NCBI GenBank assembly: GCA_964016985.1
Contig: OZ024826.1
Span: 66,777,523-66,841,522, forward strand
Length of the DNA: 64,000 nt
Source: Anodontia alba
Lineage: Eukaryota; Mollusca; Bivalvia; Lucinida; Lucinidae
Direction of reading: 5' to 3'
In this document: in pieces, positions 32,950 to 43,194 of the stretch
Layout of the letters: every line of letters starts with the position of its first letter
Position numbering within the stretch: the stretch's first letter is position 1
Notes under the pieces: model-generated
What the model saw: only the letters and a program-made list of their open reading frames with translations
Database searches by the model: none
Told to the model about the DNA's origin: nothing
Program-made: the position numbers and the translations under genes

Positions 32950-35900
32950 TTAGACTTCAAATCCATAGGGTACAGTATAACCGTTTTTCAGAATCACACG
33001 TTTATTGTAAGTAAATTTATAAGTCTTTGGTTGTTTCTCAGTAGTCACTCGTCTATCTTTATGTTTCCTAATTCTCTGATAGTCCACGGTTTCTTTAAAA
33101 GCTCTGCACGTTGACTTGACCCATTCCAACATTCGATGAAAGTGAATAAGTTGAGAAGTGTTGTAATCCAGTGTCAATCCTTTGACTTTACGCGTTGACT
33201 TGTGCTGACCATCTTTATCCACGTATTCGTAACCATAGTTCTTTGGTCCCATTCCAACAAATTTCGTGATTTTTGCATTTGGTACTTCGTCCGTCCATTC
33301 TCCAAGTCGAATATTGATGATAGTTGGATTCCATAGGCCTGGTACATAGATAATATAATCTGTATCGAAGTAGAGGAAACGTTCATTCAGTTTTTCCTGT
33401 CCTCCATAAGGTTTCAATCTTGCTTGTGCAGTGACGAACGCTGCAACAACCACATTGCTGCATGCATGTGCCTCGAGGACCGAATCCATATCTTCCCAAT
33501 TGACAAGTAGAAACTGTTCACCATATACATCAACATTTTTCACCAATTTTGTTGAATTTGTCACCAGGTCAAAAAACTTGCACGGTTCAGAGATATATTC
33601 TGTTCTTGTTAAGTTCTCACGTTGTGCTAGCTTTCCCCAGAGACTGTTTAGCATAATCTTTGCAATAGCTCTCACCCCTTTATTCTTTTCCACATGTTCC
33701 AGTAAAATTCCTTCTGCCTGATGGTAATCTGACCTGAGAATTGATGATAACTTCAAGATACCTTGATGATTTATTAAATATTGACAATATTGACCAAGCG
33801 GTGGACCGGATATACCCTACAGAACTCCAATTAAATAGAGCAAATTCTTCCGATACCGAGGCACCTTTTTTGGATTTGAATCTATGTATTTCTAATGGTA
33901 CGGTTTCCACCAAAATTTATGATAAACGAGACGATTTTGATTTTGATATAGTCAATTTCCCTTTTCTGGATGGCGATATCCCCCGGCGTACCTCATATGG
34001 GGTATACATATCTCAACTTATTAGATTCGCCAGAGCTTCTTCAAATCTTAATGACTTTAACTACCGTAATAAAGCCCTTACTGCCAAACTTCTTAGGCAG
34101 GGCTGTCGTTATTTTAAACTTCGTGAGCGTTTTCGAAATTTTATCGCAGACACAATACCTTGTTAGAAAAATATAGCGTCAGTCTGAAAACACTTCTGCA
34201 ACAAGGTATATCGGAACCAGAATTTTACGGTGACTTAGTGTGCAGATTTAGAAAAATTGTAGGTTAATCTAACTTTTCAGAGCAATTCAGAAAACTTATT
34301 AACCGTTATAAAAGAATTGGCTATAGCCTGGATATTATGTGGCAGACTGCATGCCTAGTTGTCAACCCAATCATTGTTGATGGCTATGCTTCACTCTTTA
34401 ATTGCACGACGGCGGTTCGGGCGTCAGACCCAATGACGGCCTCTTCATAAAACTTTAACCAGTGGGTTGGGGCTTGACGATATGTCCTTGGCTTGGCCCG
34501 CCGTGGTTCAACTATTGGTTTTCATTTACTCTGGCATACAGTAGAATTAGCCATGAGTACTCGTCTTTGTTTATTATAGTGATTAATTTGATTTTTGTGT
34601 TTTCGCTTTGATGCATTGACTGAGTTGGGAGCTTTTATGCGAACCGAATTTTTATGTGTTTCTATATTAAGAGTAGGTTCGGGACCCAGGGTGAAGTTAG
34701 CCAGCTGTAAAAGTGCTTTAAACCCCCCGGTGGTTTACTCTACTGACCGTTCTAAGGCGGTGGTCCCGGTGGTAGTCTTACTCTTTGTTGCTTTGTGGTT
34801 TATTCTACGAGGCGATTTGTTGTATGTCTTTCCATGTGTCATTTTGTTTTTGTGTTTTTCAGTCCTTTTAGTATTGCGATTACCTCGCTTGGGGAAGAGA
34901 GAGCTAATCTTAGTGCTTTTCGTACGTTTGTTCAATTTGTGCTTGTTTGGATTTGTCGGTTTCCTCTTCCTCTTGGGGTCTGGGAAGGGCTGCGGTTTGT
35001 GATTGTGGCACTCCCTGGACTTTTCTCTTACCTTTTCTTGAACTTTTCTTTATCTTTGTCCGTCTTACACCAGTACGGATAATCACTCGATTCTTGCTTG
35101 ATCTTTAAGAAGACATCAATATACTTGGCAAAGATTCCACCAGCACCCGTTGCTTTGTCATACTGAGTCGTCTCTGGAAAATGCCACACCTCGTAAACAT
35201 CCAGTAATCTGTAACCCCTCTCTAGTGCCACAAATAATTCGATGCTCACCCAGGTATATACTAAAGCTCTGTCTTCTTCATTCTTGTGAGTACATTTCTT
35301 CGTAGTATCACAATCTTCTGCACAACTCATACAGACTGGAAACATCAACTTGCCATTTGACTTGTATGGTAACACGGGATGGTACAAATCTCTTGGTGGT
35401 AAAACTTTGCATTTAATCAGTCCACAGTATTGCTGAATATTGTCTTTGTCGATGTTCTCCTGAGACCCTGTGGAAACAGTCCATACTTGCAAATGAATGG
35501 GTAGAGTGAGCAAACATCAATATACTTGATTTCATCTTGAGACCTTGGGTCAATTTCTTGGTATAACTTCGTTGAATTGGTTCGGCCACCAAACAATGCA
35601 TCTCTTGGTCTGAGAGGGTCCAAATTAGTAAACTCTGCGTCCACCAGTTTTCGAAATTCCGAATCTTCTTTGTACTTCTTATCGTATTCACACACCCAAA
35701 GCTCTATCACTCGATATCCATAGCATTTCAGGGTCTGTGTCTTTTCAGTTGTCTGTCGATACAGTTGTTCCATAGTCATACAGTTGTGTCGATTTTTAGT
35801 ATTTCTGTCGGGAAAATGAGTTGGACAACCGTGCTAATAACATCCATGGAACTCGAAAATAGTTTTGGATTCAGGGTGGTATCCATCAACATAGTGACCA

Positions 35901-38256
35901 TGAATTTTCTGTTCTCCACCATTCAAAGCATGCCGTATCTCTATACCGTTCTTTTTAGCCAAACTCTGAATCCATCTGAGAGCTTTGATTGAGTAGTTCT
36001 TCTGGTTAGGATATCCTTCGGGCGGAACGATGGCAATACAGTCTTCAGGCATATGATTCTTTCTCCAAACTTTGGAACATGCTTGAGCGATAGTGCATGC
36101 TTCAGCAAAAGGATCGAGGCCACTAACGTTCTTCAATTCCCGTCTAAAGCATGCACATCCTCGTCTTAATATATCCACATCACTCCGACAGTATTCTTCC
36201 ATCTCTCGCCTGAAATCAAATACAGCTCCAGAATCTACTTTAGCGTTATACCACTTGAAAAACTCGTTTCTATCTTTTTCTGACATCTGTCCAGGACTGT
36301 ACGTCTCGGCCGGAAAATATGGTCCAACATATCTCTGGTTGGCCAATGTATTTGCCGGATGGGGAAAGTAACCTTTTTTTTTTATCTCTGTCAGTCCAAA
36401 TGTGTCGGGAAAACTAGCTAATCTCATATGCAGGAATTGATAGGAATCTAGAAATAGAACTTTACCGACGGTCATTCTCAAAATCGTATTTCCATTCATG
36501 ATCACATTTGGTTTAACTGTCCATTTTCCAATATATAGCGTAATATGAATTGCCCATCATATCCAACGAAATTATGAGCAATGCACGTCACGCCTTTATT
36601 ATCGTCTCCCAATATCCAGCCACAAAAATTAGCTAGAGCATCAACTCCTTCAAATATCATTTCTCTACCTCCAGGAAACTGACTACAAGTTGGACATGGC
36701 TGGTCAGTTGAAAGATCCATACATATATCACATCCTCTTTGAGCTACACAGAAATTCACATGATGTTCACCAGTTTCTTGGGTAGATTCAAAGTCGAAGA
36801 AGATGAAGCGAGACGATTTCTCCGGTTTCACCTCTTCATCTTCTTCATCATCTGGATCTTCCGAACTATTATTCTTACATTGATACCTCTGAATGAAACA
36901 CTGGTAATCAGATCCTACAATTGTCTTACAGAATTTACATTTCTTTGTCCAGGACACACGTGATTCTTCTTATTACCAACAATCCTATTACCCAATTTTG
37001 CACAATTATACACTAACTGACAAATAGATTTCTTCTGATTAGTCTTGATCTGTTTATGATTGTTAAAACAAGCTGGACTTCGAAAGGTTCTTTTACAATC
37101 CCTGCAAAATATCTTCCTCTCGTATGTGCAGGGAATATCATTATAACACCCATCGCAACCATTGGGACACCTGTGATCTCCTCGATTGGTATATCCGATA
37201 TCACAATATTCACAATTGTAACTGCAACCGAGAAATCCCGTAACTTTGGTAATCGTGTCATAATGATAGTCTCCATTCCAGTAAATATGAATCACTTTTG
37301 TCTCACGTTGCTTTTAAACTGTAAGGGAAACAGTAATCCATCTTTAGGATGTTGACTATGAACTTTAATCAGATAGTCAGGAGCCATGACAGCTTGAATC
37401 AGCTTATACTCCTCGAGGCCACAGGACTTGTCGTGAAGAATATTAGCTCGATCCAATAACTTCATGGCTTCTACTGCCTGTAATGACTTATGAGATCTCT
37501 TCAGAATATTCAACTTCTGTTTCCACGAATCCGAATCTTCCTTCTCAGCATAACATTTTCCAACCACAATAGCTCTTGCCATACACATCACATCCTCGAT
37601 GTTATCAATGCAAACGATACTTCTTTTATTTGTTCGCATATTCTCCGACTCAAAGTACAATCCATGATGAAGAGGCTTTCTTCCACTACCTTCAGGTACT
37701 CAAGTATGTGTGATATCTAAAGATAGTTGTCCATCGTTGATTCTGAAGTTTTCATTGGACTGTAATACTTTCTCAATTTCTTGAGTAATCAGTTCTCCTG
37801 ACAAGTCTGAAGCATTCATATATGGTATGAAAATGGCTAACTTCAGTGAAGGATGGTAGATACTCATACGAAGCTTGTCGTTTTTTCTTGAGCTTCACAG
37901 TTCCTTTTGATATCGTCAGCCATCTGCTCAAATAATCTTGGTATAAATTCAACTGGTGATGTTTTGTCAGGAAACTTTTTCACATCCACCAAATACACTT
38001 TTGACTTTGTTTTAAACTTTCTTGATTCTATCTCACTTTTAGCTTTGATAGTATAAAATGAGTCAAAGCTATCTTCTTATTCCTCAGAATCTGAATAAAT
38101 CACCATAGCCCTTTTCTTCTTACGTGGTGGTGGTCTAATCTGATCATCGTCATCCTCACTGTCAGAATAATCCACCAACCGCTTATTCGTAAAAATAATA
38201 GGCAAACTCTCCTCCTCCTCCCCACGACTCTTACTTTTCCTAGCTATTTTAGGCAT
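32950..38256 (-). pseudogene. POLB: Polinton protein-primed type B DNA polymerase, interrupted
   Basis: Replicative polymerase of the element. ATG 38,256 leads into an acidic N-terminus with PPPRKKKR (nuclear signal), then a Cys-rich zinc region (CEYCDIGYTN...CPNGCDGC, about 37,150-37,230). Exonuclease motifs follow: FDFEST (about 36,793), NFVGYDGQF (about 36,558) and YCRSDVDIL (about 36,181). Polymerase motifs are DVCSLYP (about 35,518), IMLNSLWGK (about 33,650) and FDTDY (about 33,366), where the usual Ser after DTD is Tyr. Stops lie at about 38,075, 37,880, 37,700 and 35,834 (a TAG in the W-H-G-C motif). Frameshifts lie near 37,295, 36,960, 36,510 and 35,455. A retroelement fragment (33,735-35,031) splits palm motifs A and B. 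Confidence 0.93.
33735..35031 (+). mobile_element. 5'-truncated retroelement fragment inside polB
   Basis: Plus-strand insertion. The left part (33,745-34,260) is the C-terminal half of a reverse transcriptase: RYLDDLLNID (catalytic Asp pair), FLDLNLCISNG, KIYDKRDDFDFDIVNFPF and SYGVYISQLIRFAR. After a frameshift near 34,160 it continues with QGISEPEFYGDLV and RQTACLVVNP-like sequence to about 34,440. Then comes a 3' untranslated end (to 35,031) shared with 9,270-9,648. No LTR or target duplication was clear. The RT family is abundant in bivalves; I cannot place it firmly (LINE- or Penelope-like). Polymerase coding resumes on both sides with only a few residues lost. Confidence 0.8.
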
Positions 38257-38366
38257 GTTATCTCTTCAGTGATTCATCAATAAATGATGGTGTAGTCCCA
38301 ATTGAGCTCGGCTTTATACCCAGTCAGGGAAGCCTGAAGAACAGGCCATTGTGATAGAGTCCTTGG

Positions 38367-38630
38367 GCAGGCGAGACAACATTTAAGAAAAAAAAAATAA
38401 TATTTTGACAGGCGAGACAACAGTTAAAGAATAAAATAATATTTTGACAGGCGAGACAACAGTCAAAGAAGAAAATAATATTTTTTGGCAGGCGAGACAA
38501 CAGTTAAAGAAGAAAATAATATTTTTTGACAGGCGAGACAACAGTTAAAGAAGAAAATAATATTTTTTGGCAGGCGAGACAACAGTTAAGAACAAATAAT
38601 ATTTTGACAGGCGAGACAACATGAAAGAAG
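38367..38630. repeat. Iteron-like array, 7 copies of ~37-45 bp
   Basis: Seven direct copies of AGGCGAGACAACAGTTAAAG followed by AAATAATATTTTTTGNC, at 38,367-38,630. It lies between the divergent starts of the polymerase (38,256, minus) and the 197-codon ORF (38,724, plus). GC-rich blocks alternate with AT-rich blocks, as in many replication origins and bidirectional promoters. The function is inference. Confidence 0.92.
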
Positions 38631-38639
38631 TTCAAATAT

Positions 38640-38650
38640 AATATATAAGC
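38640..38650 (+). promoter_or_regulatory. TATA-like box before the 197-codon ORF
   Basis: ATATAATATATAAGCC lies about 75-80 bp before ATG 38,724 and directly after the iteron array. Confidence 0.4.
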
Positions 38651-38723
38651 CATAACTTTTGGCCCAATATTCAGAAATTCTTTCTGCAGTTGAACGGTTA
38701 CTATTCTTTTTTTCATTCCAGTC

Positions 38724-39317
38724 ATGGCTGAGTATTTACCATCAGAACTTCAACACGCGATACTGGACAACTTAATGTATAGTTGTGCAAAAGTATTAGC
38801 ATTCAAGACAATGATTCAAGACTCCTGGTTTAAAATCAGCTTGAAACGGCTTGACAAAACTTTGAATACCAGATCGCAGGAAACCTTTAATAGTGAAATG
38901 GTGCGACTATTTCTGACCATAGATGAACTGCCAAATCTCAATGACGATATGCGATTGAAATTTCACACAGAGATTATTAATTTACATTGGCGCAGCAAAG
39001 ATCAAATTGACAAATCTCGTAAATGGATGATTGCCTATCGCAATATTACACTGAATAAACTTCGATATTTTAGTTTTGCACTTCAGAGACAGTGTCATTA
39101 CATGACCGGATATATCTCTAGTGATGATCAGCTTTTCGCATACTTGTTACTCAAAGACGAACTACCTAAATATCAAGTCCAGGAGTTACTTTGTGCATAT
39201 AAAACTCCAGACCTAGATTCAACCAATCAAAAGTCAAAGATACTATTACTTTCATTACATCTAATACGAAACAATATCAATAAGGTTATTTCAATCGGAA
39301 TAAGTTGGTGGCCCTGA
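38724..39317 (+). CDS. Unrecognised 197-codon Polinton right-arm protein
   Basis: Intact frame from ATG 38,724 to TGA 39,317, the first plus-strand gene of the element. The product is predicted soluble and mostly helical, basic and Leu-rich (MAEYLPSELQHAILDNLMYS; RSKDQIDKSRKWMIAYRNI; FAYLLLKDELPKYQVQELL). It has no Cys cluster, no membrane segment and no motif I recognise. It is transcribed away from the iteron array, so it may be regulated together with the polymerase. Its intactness contrasts with the broken core genes. It could be an accessory or early protein; nothing more can be claimed. Confidence 0.6.
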   Translation: MAEYLPSELQHAILDNLMYSCAKVLAFKTMIQDSWFKISLKRLDKTLNTRSQETFNSEMVRLFLTIDELPNLNDDMRLKFHTEIINLHWRSKDQIDKSRKWMIAYRNITLNKLRYFSFALQRQCHYMTGYISSDDQLFAYLLLKDELPKYQVQELLCAYKTPDLDSTNQKSKILLLSLHLIRNNINKVISIGISWWP

Positions 39318-39348
39318 AAAGGGCCGTTTTGGTGTGGATACCACATAC

Positions 39349-39765
39349 TTAAGCACAGGAGGAGCAGTAGCGACCCCCACAAGCAGGACAGCGATTGGCC
39401 CACCTTGTAAACTTCACCGTCCTGTAGGTAGGTAGGTCAAAGCATCTGGTTTCATCCAACTCTGCATCCCAGTCCTCAGGTGGAGAAGGCTGTGTGCTGG
39501 GTGAATCCCCCCAGTCCTCTTCTTCATCAGGTTCCCTCTTAATCTCAACCCTCTCCACCACTCTGTCACCATGTGCGATCACCATAGCCTATCTTGTCAT
39601 GTCCACCATCCTCTTAAGGTTATCAACAGTTCTAAGGACAGACTCCACGCTGTCCTTAAAAGTGTTGATAGCCACCAGCATCCCCTCTGCGGCAGCCTTG
39701 ATAGCATCGCTCTGCTTCTCCAGAGCCCTCATATATACTTCGCAATCAGTCTTCGTGGTAGACAT
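39349..39765 (-). pseudogene. Coiled-coil/zinc protein of Polinton right arm, one nonsense codon
   Basis: From ATG 39,765 the frame reads MSTTKTDCEVYMRALEKQ, with a heptad-like helix to NLKRMVDMTR, then a single in-frame TAG (about 39,589). It continues unbroken with VERVEIKREPDEEEDWGDSP (a SUMO-type IKREP site and acidic region) to RCPACGGRYCSSCA at the stop. The four Cys look like a small zinc-binding tail. About 139 codons in all. Base composition is more GC-rich than its neighbours. It is divergent from the 141-codon gene at 40,057. The family is unknown; a regulatory role is a guess. Confidence 0.55.
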
Positions 39766-39814
39766 ACTGGTTTTTCTTGAGAAATCTCAAAAAGTGACCA
39801 GACGCAAACTTCAG

Positions 39815-39830
39815 TCTACTTATATGCTAC
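39815..39830 (-). promoter_or_regulatory. TATA-like box for the minus-strand right-arm gene
   Basis: The minus strand reads GCATATAAGTAGAC about 55-60 bp before ATG 39,765. Confidence 0.45.
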
Positions 39831-39860
39831 TCAGATGGATTGACCTACTTAGACAATGAA

Positions 39861-39990
39861 CCAATCAGATATTGATTCATGGAACCAATCAAAAGCTAAC
39901 ATGCACGAAAAAACAACCAATCAAAAAATTATCCAATCACAAAACGATCAGTGATAAAACTAACCAATCAAAAAAAACTTATCCAGTCAC
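39861..39990. promoter_or_regulatory. CCAATCA box cluster in divergent promoter
   Basis: Five CCAATCA words (starting 39,861, 39,885, 39,917, 39,933 and 39,964) and one CCAGTCA (39,982), all in the same orientation, lie between the minus-strand gene (39,765) and the plus-strand gene (40,057). Multiple CCAAT boxes are typical NF-Y targets, so host-factor control of a divergent promoter is a reasonable inference. Confidence 0.7.
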
Positions 39991-40056
39991 AGACTGCCCT
40001 TACATACTGTTACTGATTACATTTAACTAAGTCGTTCACTGTGAGTATAGAAGTTA

Positions 40057-40482
40057 ATGGAGTACACTCATGCAGACATGGAGGCAAATCAGATAAGCTT
40101 TGATGAGATGATTAACAATCAAGATATATTGCTCAGAGCATGCAACGAAACGTTTGGGAACGATGGAAATATAACACAGCCGTTCTTTCCATCACAATCA
40201 ACTTTCCTAGCTCAGTCGCAACCACAGATAATACAGCCACAGCAGAAACAACAGCATCCTAAGTCACAATTGATTGAGGTTATGGCAACAGAAATTAACG
40301 AGTTGAAAAACAGAGTGAAGAGTTTAGAAGATAGCTCTCAAGCTCAACCCGCAGGAATACAGTTACCACCAATCAACATACCACTACGATTGGACGTCGC
40401 TGAACATGTAGTACCTACAGGTCAAGGGATTGAAGCTGCAACTAAAAACATAAGTATGACTAAGAGGAAGAAGACAAAATAA
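40057..40482 (+). CDS. Unrecognised 141-codon Polinton protein with coiled coil and NLS-like tail
   Basis: Intact frame from ATG 40,057, with an alternative start at 40,078. Order: acidic N-terminus (DMEANQISFDEMINNQD), a Gln/Pro-rich stretch (SQPQIIQPQQKQQHP), a predicted coiled coil (IEVMATEINELKNRVKSLED), then a Pro-rich region and a basic C-terminal end (MTKRKKTK) like a nuclear signal. An acidic and Gln-rich part plus a coiled coil and NLS resemble a small transcription or assembly factor, but no family is recognised. It is the last gene before the right TIR. Confidence 0.6.
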   Translation: MEYTHADMEANQISFDEMINNQDILLRACNETFGNDGNITQPFFPSQSTFLAQSQPQIIQPQQKQQHPKSQLIEVMATEINELKNRVKSLEDSSQAQPAGIQLPPINIPLRLDVAEHVVPTGQGIEAATKNISMTKRKKTK

Positions 40483-40619
40483 TTACCAGGAATTCATTAT
40501 TCCTACAACAGCCCTTATCAGGGCTACCATTTTCCTAAATAAGAAAACCATCTTATTGTTAGCACACTCATACACAGAAAAAAAACTAAGTCTATTTATT
40601 CAAGCTACACAAATATATT

Positions 40620-40938
40620 ATGCTGGGTCTTGAGATACAAGACCATTAGGACTGCGTGTTGAGATACAAGACCATTAGGACTGGGTCTTGAGATACAAGA
40701 CCATTAGTACTTGGTCTTTAGATACAAGACCATTAGGATTGGGTCTTGAGATACAAGACCATTAGGACTGGGTCTTGAGATACATGACCATTAGTACTTG
40801 GTCTTGAGATACAAGACCATTAGTACTTGGTCTTGAGATACAAGACCATTAGGACTGGGTCTTGAGATACAAGACCATTAGGACTGGGTCTTGAGATACA
40901 AGACCATTAGGACCGGGTCTTGAGATACAAGACCATTA
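40620..40938 (-). repeat. Minisatellite, 11 x 29 bp, in right TIR
   Basis: Eleven copies of the inverse unit (GGTCTTGAGATACAAGACC core). A few units carry point changes not seen at the left end (GCGTGTTGAG, TCTTTAGATA, ATACATGACC), so the two arrays have drifted apart while keeping the same copy number. Confidence 0.95.
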
Positions 40939-41041
40939 GTTATAACTATCTAACTGCTTACACACAAAAAATGACTAAGTTATTTTAGCCTCAGAAAAAT
41001 GACTAAGTTATTTTCGAGCTAGTTTACTCAAGTTTAGCCCC

Positions 41042-41230
41042 AGGGTGGCATCTATGGGTACACCCTATGGAAATTTTGTATGGGGAGATTTTTCAGGCTA
41101 AAATTTATAGGGACTGAGAAGTAGTCATTTTTTCGACGAAAAAATGACTAAGTTCTCAGTACCTATACATTTAAGCCTGAAAAATCTACCCATACAAAAT
41201 TCCCATAAGGTGTACCCATAGTGCCACCCT
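41042..41230. repeat. Terminal palindrome (right)
   Basis: Inverse of the left terminal palindrome. It is the more symmetrical copy, because it keeps the TAAGTTCTCAG segment that pairs with CTGAGAAGTAG. The loop is TTTTTTCGACGAAAAAA. Confidence 0.92.
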
Positions 41231-41239
41231 ATACTACTC

Positions 41240-43190
41240 ACCAAACTTTAAAAACTACTTACAAAGCCAAATTAACCAGCTCAACAACACACACTTAAAA
41301 TGAATTTAAGGCAACAAAATGTGAAAAATCTAACTGTTCTTTGTATCAAAATATTGTAGAAGCAAATCTCTTATAAGTTTATGGTAAATATTTTAGGTTA
41401 TTATGACATACAAAATGTAATTTATGTTATAACATGTAACGGATGCTTTTGAAAAATGGCGGAAAATTACGAACAAGACTCAACGTCCATGTTCAATAAA
41501 TAAGAGACCCTTCGACAAAAATGATTCCACTAAATCAACCGGTTTCAAATGTTTCCTTTTTAAAAGATTTCTGAGAGTACTTCCGCTAGGTTAAATGTAA
41601 AAAGTTATTTTATTAAACGTTTTAAGCCTCAATTAAACATCGCACATCTGCCTGAAGCCATTTGACGTTACGTCATAAAAAAAGTTGCTAAGTGATAACG
41701 TCGCGTTTTGTCACTATACACGGATGAGTCGTGTATGAAATGTATTTGTAATTGTGGCAACTAAAGAAAACAAAAGCATGTATATATGCTTGCTTAGCGT
41801 CGATGCTGTTTCTACTACGGAGCAAGTATACTGTTTATTGCATTAGCATTTCTTGAAAGAAATAAAGCAGCCGATCCGTCAACAGCAGATCAATGATAAA
41901 TATCTGAGAAATTGAGAACAGGATCAAGTGTAATCTGAAAAAAATTACAAAACAAAAACATAAATCATTAAGGACACTACGTATAAACTACGTAACTTTG
42001 TGATCGCAAATAGAAATTTTCGCCAGATGCTGAAACTGGAACAATTTGTTTTCTACTCTCTCAACCCGCGCTTCAAAGTTAGGTGAAGCCGATCTGAATA
42101 AATGTGGATATAAAAGATAGCCAGTATCCGTCGTCCATTTCTCGATCCCCGCAATCGATATTTGGCAGTAGTCCTCTCCGTGACTCCACCAAGGAGTGCT
42201 TTGAAGTTTGCAGATTTGTACCAGACATAGCCAGGTCCATAGCATTCCCTTCATCAGCACTGCTTTTCTCCCGATATTTTATTCTGATTGCTACGTCCCC
42301 TCACAGCGTGTGTGTGCCAATAACCTAACTGGCTGCTAGACATGTTACTTTTAAAAGCAGTTGAAAACCTGTCAAACATTGATTTTGTTTCTTAGTTGTC
42401 GAAGATAACGAATGCAAAATAGGATTAATCCGGCTTTAGAGATTTTTGAATTCTTCTGTCGCGTGAAAGACTGATAAAAATTGAAATTGTACTGGTATAC
42501 ACGATTTTGTCAAAATGTCAAATATGTTGAGCTGGTGATACAGAAATATTTTCTAGTTTTCAATTCATAAACGAACCCCAGACTTCCAATGATGCTAAAA
42601 ATGTATACTCAAGGACTTCCCTGTTCATCGATATATTCAAAAGTTTCCAGTTGTTCTGTATATGGGTAAAAGAAGTTTCTGTCAATCTACACGATCTGTG
42701 TTTCGTTACCTGTTTATGTAATAAGAGTCCGTCTCCTGTTTTATGTATTATATATTCTACCAAGAATGTATCAGCTTTGAAGATAAAAGAGTTTTGTGAC
42801 ATCTGTTCTATAGTTGGTATTTGAGATTTGTTTTCGCAATATCAAACTTGTCATCTTTAATTGGATGGCTGTTTGGATTGACATTCCGCTATTCATAAAA
42901 TGGCAATTTTGCCAACATAAACATACTTCAATATCAGTCCTGGTATTTTAAACATTTTTCTCGAATATATGCTGTTTATACATTGAACGATTATTCAACG
43001 AAAAGAACTTACCACCATCTTCCTTGAAAGTATCTTCATTTTCTTACCGTTTGGTAAAGACGTACAAGCTCCCTCCTGTCACGATGACACTTAACTTATG
43101 CTGGACGTTTCTTTATCTGAATCGCTTACCAGTGTATATACATGAATCGATTACTTTTATATGGTGGTCGATAAAATGATGCTGTTTGTT
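41240..43190. other. Mostly unassigned; one weak secreted-protein-like frame
   Basis: The only frame worth noting is 41,988-42,260 on the minus strand (90 codons). It has a hydrophobic Trp-rich leader (GMLWTWLCLVQI) followed by STPWWSHGEDYCQISIAGIEKW. It has no recognisable domain and no clear splice context, so it is not called as a gene. I see nothing else above background. Confidence 0.3.
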
Positions 43191-43194
43191 TTTA

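Larger units (their letters stand above)
23783..41238 (-). mobile_element. Polinton/Maverick element, 17.46 kb
   Basis: A self-synthesising DNA transposon or virus-like element. Both ends read AGTAGTATAGGGTGGCAC inward, the AG(T) terminus expected of Polintons, inside inverted repeats of about 660-690 bp. The flanks CATCAA (23,777-23,782) and CACCAA (41,239-41,244) match at five of six positions, consistent with the family's 6-bp target duplication. Inside are the diagnostic genes: protein-primed type B DNA polymerase, retroviral-type integrase, adenain-like protease, packaging ATPase, double-jelly-roll major capsid and penton. Nearly all carry stops or frameshifts, and a 1.3-kb retroelement fragment lies in the polymerase, so the copy is immobile and old. 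Core genes lie on the minus strand. Three unrecognised small genes fill the right end. Confidence 0.96.
40550..41238 (-). repeat. Polinton right terminal inverted repeat
   Basis: Inverse of the left TIR. It contains eleven 29-bp repeats (40,620-40,938), a spacer with an extra AATAACTTAGTCATTTTT-type duplication (40,939-41,041), a 189-bp palindrome (41,042-41,230) and the ACTACT-side tip at 41,231-41,238. Confidence 0.93.

Noticed and set aside
38724..40482. Bacterial or phage origin for the right-arm genes
   Set aside because: They have eukaryote-like TATA and CCAAT signals and lie within the Polinton TIRs; nothing in codon use or motifs points to bacteria.
41988..42260. 90-codon minus-strand frame with a signal-peptide-like start
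   Set aside because: The hydrophobic leader is suggestive, but no family or gene context supports it.
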